Positions 8,590-17,945 of a DNA stretch of 64,000 nucleotides are shown one piece after another. The translations under genes and the position numbers were made by a program. Location: contig NZ_JACOQD010000001.1 in assembly GCF_014297365.1 (NCBI RefSeq), forward strand, positions 1,116,001 through 1,180,000. Direction: 5' to 3'. The DNA comes from Winogradskyella echinorum (lineage in GTDB: Bacteria > Bacteroidota > Bacteroidia > Flavobacteriales > Flavobacteriaceae). The notes beneath the pieces are model-generated. The model had not been told where the DNA came from. It made no database searches and saw only the letters and a program-made list of their open reading frames with translations. Position 1 is the first letter of the stretch, and every line of letters starts with the position of its first letter.

Positions 8590-8607
8590 GTGTAAAAATT
8601 CTTTGAG

Positions 8608-8638
8608 CAAAAATAATTGGTTTTAAGCTTAAAAAACA
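8608..8638 (-). promoter_or_regulatory. purD promoter
   Basis: On the minus strand TTG (8638 to 8636) is followed after 20 nt by TATTTTTG (8615 to 8608), matching both boxes of the Bacteroidota housekeeping promoter. The purD ATG begins 18 nt downstream of the minus-7 box. Confidence 0.65.
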
Positions 8639-8674
8639 ATTAATTTACAGAAACCTTAAAAGGCAATTAACACC

Positions 8675-9985
8675 TTGCGATTATTTGACTTTTCTTTAAA
8701 AGTAAACGGCTTTGATATAGACAAGGCAAAATCCTTATTGGCAGAAATTCAGGCTAAAAGTGATTTAGATTTTAAAGCCTATGTAGAAAAGCAGAAAAAA
8801 GCTATAATTTCTTACCATTTAAAACATAATGCGTTTTACAAAGATTTTGGAAAAGACATAGACTTAAATAACTGGGATTCTATACCAATCATTACCAAAC
8901 GGCATCTGCAACAACCGATTGAACAACGTCTTTCTCATGATTTTACAACTAAAAATGTTTACTTAAACAAAACTTCAGGAAGCTCTGGAGATCCTTTTAT
9001 TTTTGCAAAAGATAAATGGTGCCATGCTATGACTTGGGCAGAAATTATGAATCGTTTTTCTTGGTATGACATTGATTTTAACACAAGTAAACAAGCACGT
9101 TTTTACGGTATTCCTTTAAATAAAAAAGGCTATTATAAAGAGCGCTTAAAAGATTGGTTTAGCAACCGCTATCGGTTTTCTGTTTTTGATTTGAGCGATA
9201 AAGCATTTGAAAACGCTTTGAATAAATTTAAAACTTCAAAATTCGAATTTATAAATGGTTATACAAGTCCGATTGTACAATTTGCAAAATTTTTAAAGCA
9301 AAAAGGTACTATTTTAACTTCTATTTGCCCAAGCTTAAAGGTTTGTATTGTAACTTCAGAAATGTTATTTGAAGATGATAAAACGTTGATGGAAACTTAT
9401 TTTGGTGTACCCATTGTCAACGAATACGGAGCTTCGGAACTAGATTTAATTGCTTTTGAAAATTCTAATAAAGAATGGCAAGTTAATAGTGAAACACTAT
9501 TTGTAGAAATCTTAGATGAAAATAATACTGTTTTGCCTTATGGTGAAGAAGGAAGAATAGTTATAACATCACTTTATAATAAAGCACATCCTTTTATTAG
9601 ATATGACATTGGAGATGTTGGGATATTATATAAAAACAGTACAACTAAAATACCTCTTCTTAAAAAATTAATCGGTAGAACTAATGATATTGTCGTTTTA
9701 CCTAGTGGTAAAAAAGCTGCAGGACTTACGTTTTATTACATTACCAAAAGTGTCATTGAGAATGATGGTAATGTATCCGAATTTATTGTAGAACAAACAC
9801 GTTTAGATACTTTTAAAATTAGTTATGTAAGTAAGATAGAACTTTCTGAAGCTAAAAAAACTATGATTAAAAATGAAGTCATTCACTATTTAGAACCTAA
9901 TATTACTATTAACTTTGAACGAACAAAACAACTTATACGCTCAAAATCTGGTAAGTTAAAACAATTCACTTCTCATCTAAATTAA
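8675..9985 (+). CDS. Phenylacetate-CoA ligase / CapK-like adenylate-forming protein
   Basis: This 436-residue member of the adenylate-forming superfamily has the phosphate loop KTSGSSGDPFIF (about residues 105-116), the NEYGASELDL motif near residue 248 and IRYDIGDVG near residue 308. CapK-type proteins of this group are often encoded in capsule loci and are thought to activate an acyl group that decorates the polysaccharide; the substrate is unknown. The start is a TTG: an in-frame stop lies 15 nt upstream and no ATG occurs until about residue 116. Only 7 nt separate it from the following glycosyltransferase. Confidence 0.85.
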   Translation: MRLFDFSLKVNGFDIDKAKSLLAEIQAKSDLDFKAYVEKQKKAIISYHLKHNAFYKDFGKDIDLNNWDSIPIITKRHLQQPIEQRLSHDFTTKNVYLNKTSGSSGDPFIFAKDKWCHAMTWAEIMNRFSWYDIDFNTSKQARFYGIPLNKKGYYKERLKDWFSNRYRFSVFDLSDKAFENALNKFKTSKFEFINGYTSPIVQFAKFLKQKGTILTSICPSLKVCIVTSEMLFEDDKTLMETYFGVPIVNEYGASELDLIAFENSNKEWQVNSETLFVEILDENNTVLPYGEEGRIVITSLYNKAHPFIRYDIGDVGILYKNSTTKIPLLKKLIGRTNDIVVLPSGKKAAGLTFYYITKSVIENDGNVSEFIVEQTRLDTFKISYVSKIELSEAKKTMIKNEVIHYLEPNITINFERTKQLIRSKSGKLKQFTSHLN

Positions 9986-9992
9986 GGTAATA

Positions 9993-11153
9993 TTGAATGA
10001 ATTAATGATAATAACGAGTTATTACCCACCAGAAATTGGTGCGGCTTCTAATCGTATATTTCATTTAGCTGAAGGTTTAAAAAAGGATTATAACGTAAGT
10101 GTTGTTACCCCTTTACCTAATTACCCAACCGGAAAAATATTTAAAGACTATAAAGGGAAATTTAGCTCTAAAACTGAAGATAGTGGTATTGTTATTAACC
10201 GCTTATGGATTTACGCTTCGGTTTCTAAGAATAAATTTCTACGTCTATTTGCTATGCTTTCTTATAGTTTTAGCTTAATGTGGTTTTTTCTATGGCATAA
10301 GATTCCCAATAAAGTAATTGTACAGTCTCCACCACTTTTAGTGTCTTTTACATGTATGTTCTTCCTAAAATCTAAAAAAAGAAAACTCATACTTAATGTG
10401 AGTGATTTATGGCCAAGTGCCGGATTAGAATTAGGGGCTTTGAAAGATGGTTTTGTATACAAAACACTTAAAAAACTTGAAGCTTTCAACTATAAAAAAG
10501 CAAATTTAATATTAGGACAAAGTAACGAGATACTCTCTCATATAAAAACAATAACTACCAAACCAGAATTATTTCTTTACAGAAACTTTCCTGAAATTAA
10601 ATATCCTAAACTTATAGAAAAAGAATCTTCTCCAGACAAAATGAAAGTGGTTTATGCAGGTCTTTTGGGTGTTGCTCAAGGTATTTATAAACTTTGTAAT
10701 GAAGTAGATTATAAATCTATTGAGTTTCACATTTATGGTTCTGGAGCAGAGGAAGAAGCTATTAAAGGTCTGATTGAGTCAAAAAAAGATTTACCACTTT
10801 ATTTTCATGGTAGAGTAAATAGGGAGCAATTGCACAAAGAGCTTCTAAATTATGATCTAACAATTATTCCGTTGTTAAATAGAATATATGGTTCGGTCCC
10901 ATCAAAATTATTTGAATACGCTAAATTAGGGCTTCCGATGCTTTATTTTGGAGGTGGCGAAGGAGAAGATGTTATTAAAAAAAACAAGCTGGGTTGGATT
11001 GCTAAGGAAGGAAATTACAAGGAATTAAACATTATTTTAAACTCTATATCTAAAAAAGATTTAAGTATGGATTTTAAAACAAATATACAGAATACAGCAA
11101 GGCATCACTTTGATTTTAAAAAACAATTAGAGTCCCTTAAAAAAACCCTTTAA
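9993..11153 (+). CDS. Glycosyltransferase family 4
   Basis: This 386-residue GT-B-fold enzyme is predicted to add a sugar to the surface polysaccharide. The N-terminal domain begins with MIITSYYPPEIGAASNRI, the WbuB-like acceptor-side signature. The C-terminal donor domain shows VVYAGLLGVAQG, YFHGRVNREQL and SVPSKLFEYAKLGLPMLYF. The start is uncertain: TTG 9993 is preceded by AAGG at suitable spacing and gives a normal first strand, while ATG 10005 would shorten the protein by 4 residues. The 3' end overlaps the convergent sugar transferase by 4 nt. It is probably cotranscribed with the CapK-like gene. Confidence 0.88.
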   Translation: MNELMIITSYYPPEIGAASNRIFHLAEGLKKDYNVSVVTPLPNYPTGKIFKDYKGKFSSKTEDSGIVINRLWIYASVSKNKFLRLFAMLSYSFSLMWFFLWHKIPNKVIVQSPPLLVSFTCMFFLKSKKRKLILNVSDLWPSAGLELGALKDGFVYKTLKKLEAFNYKKANLILGQSNEILSHIKTITTKPELFLYRNFPEIKYPKLIEKESSPDKMKVVYAGLLGVAQGIYKLCNEVDYKSIEFHIYGSGAEEEAIKGLIESKKDLPLYFHGRVNREQLHKELLNYDLTIIPLLNRIYGSVPSKLFEYAKLGLPMLYFGGGEGEDVIKKNKLGWIAKEGNYKELNIILNSISKKDLSMDFKTNIQNTARHHFDFKKQLESLKKTL

Positions 11154-12505
11154 TAGGCCTTTTCATCACCTTTTACAGCATTTACAAAAGTTTGAAATAT
11201 AATTTTCATATCTAAAAGCAATGACCAATTTTCTATATAGAAGATATCATATTTTACTCTACCAATAATATCTTTATCTGTTTCCACTTCTCCCCTAAAT
11301 CCACTGGTTTGGGCTAAACCTGTAATTCCTGGTTTAACAAAGTGTCTTACCATAAATTTGTCGATTTTTTTAGCGTACATATTAGTGTGACTTACCATAT
11401 GTGGTCTTGGCCCAACAACAGACATATCACCAAAAAGCACATTAAAAAACTGAGGGAGTTCATCGATACTTGTTTTTCTAAGAAATCGGCCAACTTTTGT
11501 AACACGTTCATCCCCTCTTGTAGCTTGATATAAGTGTGCGTCTTTATTTGGCGTCATGGATCTAAACTTGTAACAATCAAATTCCTTGTAATTAAACCCA
11601 TTTCTAGATTGTTTAAAAAATACTGGGCCTTTAGATTCTAGCTTTATTAAGATGGCTATTATTGGAGTTAGCCAGGATAATACAAAAATAATAACAACAC
11701 TAGAAAACAAAATATCAAATGCTCTTTTAATAAATGTATTTACGGAGTCCTCTAGTGGAATATTCCTTAATGTAAGAACTGGAATATAATCATAGTACTC
11801 ATAGCGTAGTTTTTTAGAATAGATCTCTTTACTGTCTGGTATAAATTTTAAAATCTTTAAATTATTATCTGCAAAATCAACAATATCAGCAATTTGCGTG
11901 TTTGATAGTTCTGAAATAGAACAATATATCTCATCAATTCCTTCGTTGAGTATGTATTGAAAACATTGGTCTAGTGTGCCTTGCTTGTTTTTAAAGTCAA
12001 AGGTTTTTTTGTGCAAATAACCATACTCAGGATTTTTAGTGAAAAAACTTTCTAGTGCCTGGGTTTTTTTATTTAACCCTAAAACCACCGTTTTTCTAAA
12101 ATTACCACCAAAAGACACTCTATATTTTTGCAATAAATAATATATAGCAAATTTTAAAATTGCAATAGACAAAAAACAAAAAAGTGTATATTTTATTATT
12201 GGTCTAGGATAAATTCTTAACTCATGAAAAAACCCGGAAAAAGCAAAAACAAGGAGTAAAAATAAAATTAACTGCTTTACAATAAGAGAAAGAATGTTTA
12301 TTGGTCTTGTATACCTATAAACTTCGTAAAACCCTGAATAAACTGATAATAACAACCAACCAAGAGATATGGAAATTGAAAAAATTAAAAGATCTTTTCC
12401 GTTAAGCAAATAATATATCGCCATTCCATTGATAATTGTTAAATCAATTATATAGGAAATAGGTCTTAAATACCCTGAATATCTTCCGTGTTTAAATAAA
12501 CTCAA
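11150..12505 (-). CDS. Polyprenyl glycosylphosphotransferase (WcaJ/WbaP-like initiating enzyme)
   Basis: This 451-residue inner-membrane enzyme transfers a sugar-1-phosphate to undecaprenyl phosphate and so starts each polysaccharide repeat unit. It has about four N-terminal transmembrane segments, a central CoA-binding-like soluble domain (about residues 130-250), and the C-terminal catalytic domain with KRAFDILFSS, FDCYKFRSM, the RKTSIDELPQFFNVL stretch, SVVGPRPH and KPGITGLAQ. It is the last gene of the minus-strand polysaccharide locus and has its own minus-7 element, TACATTTG (12532 to 12525). A 169-nt gap separates it from the upstream glycosyltransferase. Confidence 0.93.
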   Translation of the reverse strand: MSLFKHGRYSGYLRPISYIIDLTIINGMAIYYLLNGKDLLIFSISISLGWLLLSVYSGFYEVYRYTRPINILSLIVKQLILFLLLVFAFSGFFHELRIYPRPIIKYTLFCFLSIAILKFAIYYLLQKYRVSFGGNFRKTVVLGLNKKTQALESFFTKNPEYGYLHKKTFDFKNKQGTLDQCFQYILNEGIDEIYCSISELSNTQIADIVDFADNNLKILKFIPDSKEIYSKKLRYEYYDYIPVLTLRNIPLEDSVNTFIKRAFDILFSSVVIIFVLSWLTPIIAILIKLESKGPVFFKQSRNGFNYKEFDCYKFRSMTPNKDAHLYQATRGDERVTKVGRFLRKTSIDELPQFFNVLFGDMSVVGPRPHMVSHTNMYAKKIDKFMVRHFVKPGITGLAQTSGFRGEVETDKDIIGRVKYDIFYIENWSLLLDMKIIFQTFVNAVKGDEKAY

Positions 12506-12524
12506 TGCTCGTATAAATAATTAA

Positions 12525-12532
12525 CAAATGTA
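12525..12532 (-). promoter_or_regulatory. Minus-7 element of the initiating sugar transferase
   Basis: The minus strand reads TACATTTG, a perfect TAnnTTTG match, 19 nt upstream of the ATG at 12505 in the 169-nt gap that follows the glycosyltransferase gene. It suggests transcription separate from the rest of the locus. Confidence 0.5.
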
Positions 12533-12674
12533 GTTCTTTTCCTGAGTTTATATATTTTAATAGTTAAAGTTTTACTATTCTAAAATTAGGCTAAAATTAT
12601 AATATATACAATAATGTTTTAGATTTTGCTTAAAAGTCGTGAACATTATAAAAATCCAAGATTAGTGCTTTGTA

Positions 12675-13886
12675 CTACAGCTCCTTAAGTTTTTTTAACA
12701 TGTTTGATAAAATCTTATCTTTTGAAAAATTTTCAATCACATAATCCCTAGCTTTTTGACCTTTTTTTTGCGATTTATTTTTATCTGTTGTTAAGTACTC
12801 TAAACCATTTACAATTGTATTAGAATATTTAGAGTAAAAAAGACCCGCGCCTGAGGCTTCAAAAATGGATTTTATTTCAGATTTATCATTACCAATTATT
12901 ATGGATGGTTTAGCACTTGCCATCATACCTAAAACTTTAGAGGGCATAACTGTATCAATAACTTCTGGCTTTTGAAACAAAATATGTACATCAGTACTAC
13001 ACAATAAATCAGATAATTCTTCAAACGGGACTGGTGGGTAATATCTTATATTATTAAAAACTTTTATTGCATTACAAACCCATTCTTTTTTAGCACCATC
13101 ACCAACAATAATAATTTCATATTTACTTTTATTTATGTCATTACAAAATTGAATAAATGCTTTCCAATCTTGTTTATCGCCGATATTACCTGAATAAAGT
13201 ATTTTTATTTTTTCTGATTTAAGATATAGATGTGTCTTAGAAGTAGCTGGATTAATTTTATCTTCATCAATCCAGTTTGGTAAAAAAAACTGATCTGATT
13301 TCGTTTTTTCGGAAAGCTTATTTAGCATACTATAACTAATCGTACTTGCAAGGTCTGCTTTAGAAAACAACCACTTTTCTAACTTAAAAAGCAATGAAAA
13401 AATAATGCTTTTACGTTTTCCGACACCTGTTTGTAGTGCTGCATCAAATTCAAAATCTTGAACGTGTATCCATATCTTAGATTTATATAATAGTTTGCAA
13501 ACCATTCCTAAAAAAATACAGCTTGTAAATGGTACTACTGTAATTACAACATCTGGCTTATTTTTTAAGATAAAAATATTCCATAAATTACCTATTGTAA
13601 AACTTATTAAATGAATAATTCTTTTAATAAAGTTAGGCCTCTTTGGTACATATTGTTTGTGCCTATAAATAGTGACATTGTTAAATTTTTCTTTTGTGAA
13701 GCGTGACAGGTCTTTATAATCATTATAAATTCTCCATTGTGGATAATAAGGAAAACCAGTAATTACAGAAGTTTGATGATACCCTGAAAGATACTCCATC
13801 ATCTGAGAGTTGTATAATCCTATAGCTGTATCTTCAGGATAAAAATTAGGAGAAATTAGAAGAATTTTTTTTTTTGAATTACTCAT
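12675..13886 (-). CDS. Glycosyltransferase family 4 (WbuB-like)
   Basis: This 403-residue GT-B glycosyltransferase begins ILLISPNFYPEDTAIGLYN after a lysine-rich start. It has the linker IWIHVQDFEFDAALQTG and the donor-site region KILYSGNIGDKQDW followed by VIDTVMPSKVLGMMASAKPS. WbuB-type enzymes add amino- or deoxy-sugars to O-antigen precursors; the specificity here is unknown. Codons 5-8 are part of an 11-nt poly(A) tract on the coding strand (13865-13875 on the given strand), a place where slippage would switch the gene off. It follows the FkbM gene by 5 nt. Confidence 0.9.
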   Translation of the reverse strand: MSNSKKKILLISPNFYPEDTAIGLYNSQMMEYLSGYHQTSVITGFPYYPQWRIYNDYKDLSRFTKEKFNNVTIYRHKQYVPKRPNFIKRIIHLISFTIGNLWNIFILKNKPDVVITVVPFTSCIFLGMVCKLLYKSKIWIHVQDFEFDAALQTGVGKRKSIIFSLLFKLEKWLFSKADLASTISYSMLNKLSEKTKSDQFFLPNWIDEDKINPATSKTHLYLKSEKIKILYSGNIGDKQDWKAFIQFCNDINKSKYEIIIVGDGAKKEWVCNAIKVFNNIRYYPPVPFEELSDLLCSTDVHILFQKPEVIDTVMPSKVLGMMASAKPSIIIGNDKSEIKSIFEASGAGLFYSKYSNTIVNGLEYLTTDKNKSQKKGQKARDYVIENFSKDKILSNMLKKLKEL

Positions 13887-13891
13887 TAATT

Positions 13892-14611
13892 CTACCTCTT
13901 TTTATATAGAAAATCGGCCTCAATATAATTTCCGTCTTTTCCCATATTGAAGTCTAACATTGTTCTCATCTCAAAATTATGTAAATTTAAAAATGCATTT
14001 AATTCTGTGTATGAGGGTTGGTTTTTATAAAGTTCTTCAAAATTTGACTCCACAATGATATAATCTATTTTTTTTAAAGTATTAACAGCTCCTTTCAAGG
14101 CTTCAACCTCAAAACCCTGAACATCAAGTTTTAGTAATGTTTTCCCATGGATATTCAACTCTTCATGCATATCATCTAAAGTTCTAATTTGAACTTTTAT
14201 TATTTCAACATCGTTTTTAGGATAGTCTGTGTTTTTTTTAGATATATCTAGGAATGAGCTAATATGAAAATATTTATTTTTTTGAAAGTCTAGTTCTCCT
14301 TTCTCATTTCCTAGAGCGAAATTATAGTTTGTAATGTTGTTATTGCTAACCTTGACTAGGCCTTCAAACAATTCAGGAATTGGCTCAAAAGAATAAATAT
14401 TGGCACTAGGATAAAAATAATTAGCAGCCTTTTGAAATTGCCCCTTATTGGCACCTACATCAATTATAGTTGTTAAATTAGACTCGATTTTATACAAATT
14501 GTTAATCATATCAAAGGATGCAAATGAGAAAACCCTTCCTTTTATTAGGTTTAACAGCCATTTTGTTTTTAATACAATAAATAATCTTTTAAGAAAGGAG
14601 TTGTACGTCAT
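13892..14611 (-). CDS. FkbM family methyltransferase
   Basis: This 239-residue S-adenosylmethionine-dependent methyltransferase shows motif I as IDVGANKGQFQKAA (about residues 55-70), the following acidic loop IYSFEPIPELF, and the FkbM-specific LLKLDVQGFEVEALKGA near residue 160. Family members methylate hydroxyl groups on sugars or polyketides. In this locus it probably O-methylates a sugar of the surface polysaccharide. It is part of a compact series of genes with gaps of 1-5 nt on either side. Confidence 0.9.
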   Translation of the reverse strand: MTYNSFLKRLFIVLKTKWLLNLIKGRVFSFASFDMINNLYKIESNLTTIIDVGANKGQFQKAANYFYPSANIYSFEPIPELFEGLVKVSNNNITNYNFALGNEKGELDFQKNKYFHISSFLDISKKNTDYPKNDVEIIKVQIRTLDDMHEELNIHGKTLLKLDVQGFEVEALKGAVNTLKKIDYIIVESNFEELYKNQPSYTELNAFLNLHNFEMRTMLDFNMGKDGNYIEADFLYKKR

Positions 14612-14615
14612 TATT

Positions 14616-15596
14616 TTATTGATTATTTGTTTGATTTAAATGCTTCTCCATCCATTTAATGGTTTTCTTGGTAGACTCTTCTATTGAATATGGTAAATTT
14701 CCTATTTCTTTCTTAACTTTACTTAAATCGTATATCATTTCCGTTACTAAATTATTAAGACGAAAAGACGTTATAGGCGGAGCGTTCATAATACCAACTT
14801 TTTTCATTACATCTCCAATAATCGCCATAATCTTTAATGTCCAATACGGAACTTTTCTAATTTTTGATTTCCCAAAGTTTTGGGATATAAGATTTGCCCA
14901 TTGCCATAAATTAGTTGTTTCAAAATCAGATAAATAAATTACTTTTTGATTAAACAATTGATCTCTTAGTAAATAGTTTAATATATAAGTTGCATTCTCG
15001 ACATAACCAAAATGCTTTTCGATTTTTTTATTTCCAGGATATAAAAAATAACCTTTATATATAGTATCAAAGAAGTTTCTATATGGTACATCAAACCATG
15101 GTCCCCAAATTGACGTTGGTCTTACAATTGTCCAATCACATGGTATCTCATTTGAGTTTTTCACAATATTCTCACCAATAATTTTGCTTTCTCCATAATA
15201 GTTTATAGGGCAATAATCGTCCATATTTTTTGGAGAATAGCCTATTTTGCACACCAATCGAGAAGAAGCAAATATTATTTTTTTTAAATTTTTACATTCC
15301 TTAGAGGCTTCGATTAGGTTCTCCACTCCTACCGTGTTTGCAGAATAAGACTCAAGATCCACACCATCTAAGTCCGTTCTTGCTGCCATATGAAATATAA
15401 AATCAGGGTTGAATTTTTTAAAGGTGTTTTTTAACTCTTCTAAATCTAATATATCAACACTTTTCCAATAAGGTAAATGTTTTTTATTTCTTGGTTCTAG
15501 TATATCAACATTTAATATAATCTTATTATTTATATACTTTTCAACCAGATTAGTACCAATAAATCCAGACCCTCCTGTAATTAATATTTTGTCCAT
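14616..15596 (-). CDS. NAD-dependent epimerase/dehydratase (extended SDR)
   Basis: This 326-residue nucleotide-sugar modifying enzyme has the Rossmann motif ILITGGSGFIGTNLVEKY at the N-terminus and the catalytic pair in YYGESKIIGEN (YxxxK) near residue 134. The active-site Ser lies in IFASSRLV. The C-terminal half differs from the rfb, gmd and fcl enzymes encoded in the same locus, so it probably makes or modifies another sugar; UDP-glucose 4-epimerase-like or 4-ketoreductase activity are both possible. One nucleotide separates it from the upstream glycosyltransferase stop. Confidence 0.87.
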   Translation of the reverse strand: MDKILITGGSGFIGTNLVEKYINNKIILNVDILEPRNKKHLPYWKSVDILDLEELKNTFKKFNPDFIFHMAARTDLDGVDLESYSANTVGVENLIEASKECKNLKKIIFASSRLVCKIGYSPKNMDDYCPINYYGESKIIGENIVKNSNEIPCDWTIVRPTSIWGPWFDVPYRNFFDTIYKGYFLYPGNKKIEKHFGYVENATYILNYLLRDQLFNQKVIYLSDFETTNLWQWANLISQNFGKSKIRKVPYWTLKIMAIIGDVMKKVGIMNAPPITSFRLNNLVTEMIYDLSKVKKEIGNLPYSIEESTKKTIKWMEKHLNQTNNQ

Positions 15597-15597
15597 T

Positions 15598-16692
15598 TTA
15601 TTGATTTGATATAGCCTTTTTGTATAACTCTAACCAATCGTTTCCTCTTGACTCCCAACTATAATTTGATCTCACAAACTTAGACAATTTATCCCCATTA
15701 TTTAACCTATCTATTTCAGACCACTTAAACACTTCCTCTAAGGTTGTTTTCAATTCCTTAATATTAGGTTCAATCAAAACACCACCATTTTTATTCCAAT
15801 TTGGACTTAAACCCGTTCTCCAAGAAGTAATAACAGGAATCTTATGCATTGCAGCTTCTAAATTTACCATTCCGATAGCCTCTGCACGTGATGGCAGAAT
15901 AAATACATGCGCATTCTGATATAAAGAATCTTTTTTATCTCCCTGCACCATGCCCTCAAAAAATATATTATTCCTTTTTTGATATTTACTGATAATTTTA
16001 TCTAATTCAACTTTATATTCATTAATAGAACCCGCAATACGAAGATCATACTTATTTTGATTAATTAAGCAAAAAGCTTCAATTAATAAGTCGATACCTT
16101 TAACACTATGCAATCTACCTAAATACAACAAATATGGCTTATTATTCCCGTAGGGTAACAAATTACTATTATTCTCTTGGTAATTAATTAAATTAGGAAT
16201 TTCTATAATCTTATTATTAGGAAAAAGTGATTTTTGAGTACTTTTTTCATTCGGAGTTATGGCGTGTATAATTGTAGCCTTTTTAAAATATTTACTAATA
16301 ACAAATTTAAAATATGCATTCTTCTTAATTTTTCCTTGTGACCAGTACCAAGGTTCATACATTCCATGAGAGGTTAATACAAATGGGATGTTATTTTGTA
16401 ATGCAAAATTTGCAGCACAATATTGAGGATACATCCAAACACCGTGAATATGAATTAAATCAATCTTCAATTCACTATAAATTTCTTTAATCTTGCCCTT
16501 TAGTTTGCTTGAATACAGCCAGATTTTAGAGGTTTTTTGGATTAAAAATACCTTATCACCTGGCTCGGCCTTTAGAGTTAATATATACGAATTGACATTA
16601 ATATTGTTTAAATAATTATGCAAATTTTCGACTACAGTTCTAACTCCACCACCCGAATAGGAGTAATCTTCTACAACATGTAATATTCGCAT
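15598..16692 (-). CDS. Glycosyltransferase family 4
   Basis: This 364-residue GT-B enzyme starts MRILHVVEDYSYSGGGVRTV, a glycine-rich N-terminal loop typical of GT4. HIHGVWMYPQYCA lies in the acceptor domain, and the donor-binding signature is YLGRLHSVKGIDLLIEAF with the E-x7-E type segment EAIGMVNLEAAMHKIPVI. It is predicted to act on the lipid-linked repeat unit in the cytoplasm. Its start overlaps the stop of the upstream O-antigen ligase-like gene by 1 nt. Sugar specificity cannot be read from the sequence. Confidence 0.9.
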   Translation of the reverse strand: MRILHVVEDYSYSGGGVRTVVENLHNYLNNINVNSYILTLKAEPGDKVFLIQKTSKIWLYSSKLKGKIKEIYSELKIDLIHIHGVWMYPQYCAANFALQNNIPFVLTSHGMYEPWYWSQGKIKKNAYFKFVISKYFKKATIIHAITPNEKSTQKSLFPNNKIIEIPNLINYQENNSNLLPYGNNKPYLLYLGRLHSVKGIDLLIEAFCLINQNKYDLRIAGSINEYKVELDKIISKYQKRNNIFFEGMVQGDKKDSLYQNAHVFILPSRAEAIGMVNLEAAMHKIPVITSWRTGLSPNWNKNGGVLIEPNIKELKTTLEEVFKWSEIDRLNNGDKLSKFVRSNYSWESRGNDWLELYKKAISNQ

Positions 16693-17945
16693 TATTTTAT
16701 TTCTTTTTTGTAATTATGAAGACTTAAAACAAATAGGCATAAATACCAATTCCAAAAAATTTGACCATGATGACGGTACATAAAATTTTCAACAAAATTG
16801 ATTAAAAAAATCTGTAAAACAAAAAGAAAAAATAATAAACTTCTAGTTTCCAAAGTATAGTTTAAAACCTTAAACAAGTAAAATAAAAACAATACTATCC
16901 CTAAAATACCCGTGGAAATTAAAATATACAAATAATAATTATGTGTGTCATATTTTGATTTTAAATAAAAATCAGAATCATAATTGTTTTTATAACAATT
17001 ATTTAATTCCTCTTGAATATTTTCTAGTCCAACTCCAGAAATATAGTTTTCCTTTGCTAATTCTATTGAGCACTTAAACACCGCTAATCTTATATTAGTG
17101 GCCGTTGTATAAAGCCCTTTTAATTCACTATTGTATTCATTATAAATTTCATCAACTCTTGCTTTTACTGTTGGAATACAAAAAATTAAGGTGCCAAATA
17201 TTATTGAGAAAAAAATAAAAATTAAAACTCGTTTGAAGATTGTTACTTTTAGTAGTGTAAAAACACAAATTACTACTGTTATAGCTAATAATATTAATAC
17301 TCCTTTTGCCGACAGCATAAATATCATAAACCCACATATGGCCAAGAAAATGATTCTGTAATAACTCCCCTGAAAAAATTTAATACTATTATGAGTGAAA
17401 GAAAATAAAAAAAACATACTTGAGTAAGTTGGATGAATTCCAGATAAGGGAATCTCATATACAGAGGCTCTAAATAATGACTGATATGAATTGTCTATGC
17501 TAAATAAATAATTTATTTCATTTGATTTCAAAAATTCATAGAAGTAGTAAATTGCTAATAAACAACAAGCTATAGTAAACACATCTAAGCTTCTATTTAA
17601 AATATTACGAACATTCAGTTCTCTAGGGAAAAACCCAAATAAAATTGGAATTAGTAAAAAGCTTACATTTTTTTGAAGAATTATGCTGTGATCTAAAATA
17701 CCATTAGAAAACAATAAGTTACAAAAAACAATAATAAAAGGAATTGTGAGATATAAATACTTGAATTTGAATTGAACTTTTTCTTTATTTATGATAGAAT
17801 AAATTAATAAAGCTAATCCAAAAATTATAATAGTAATCGATCCATAATTCTCTTTTAAAATAGGAAATAATGAAAGGCTTAATGTGCTCAGGTATAAGAA
17901 TTGGGCTGACCAACTTTTAGCTTTATTCAAATTTTCTTGAGTCAT
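16692..17945 (-). CDS. O-antigen ligase/polymerase-like membrane protein
   Basis: This 417-residue protein has about eleven transmembrane segments and a large periplasmic loop (about residues 265-335) ending at KYDTHNYYLYILISTG. The conserved His in this loop-to-helix junction and the upstream GVGLENIQEEL are hallmarks of the Wzy/WaaL (O-antigen ligase domain) superfamily. These proteins either polymerise repeat units or join the glycan to a lipid acceptor. A second protein of the same superfamily lies at 18369-19577, so one may be the polymerase and the other the ligase; the sequence alone does not say which. Confidence 0.85.
   Translation of the reverse strand: MTQENLNKAKSWSAQFLYLSTLSLSLFPILKENYGSITIIIFGLALLIYSIINKEKVQFKFKYLYLTIPFIIVFCNLLFSNGILDHSIILQKNVSFLLIPILFGFFPRELNVRNILNRSLDVFTIACCLLAIYYFYEFLKSNEINYLFSIDNSYQSLFRASVYEIPLSGIHPTYSSMFFLFSFTHNSIKFFQGSYYRIIFLAICGFMIFMLSAKGVLILLAITVVICVFTLLKVTIFKRVLIFIFFSIIFGTLIFCIPTVKARVDEIYNEYNSELKGLYTTATNIRLAVFKCSIELAKENYISGVGLENIQEELNNCYKNNYDSDFYLKSKYDTHNYYLYILISTGILGIVLFLFYLFKVLNYTLETRSLLFFLFVLQIFLINFVENFMYRHHGQIFWNWYLCLFVLSLHNYKKEIK

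Noticed and set aside
12506..12674. Short gap between two polysaccharide genes as a possible small gene
   Set aside because: No ORF or hairpin of note; it contains only a candidate promoter for the sugar transferase.
15885..15890. CACGTG core within a glycosyltransferase gene as a third parS site
   Set aside because: Flanks (CTG and ATG) do not match the parS arms; only the 6-nt core is present.
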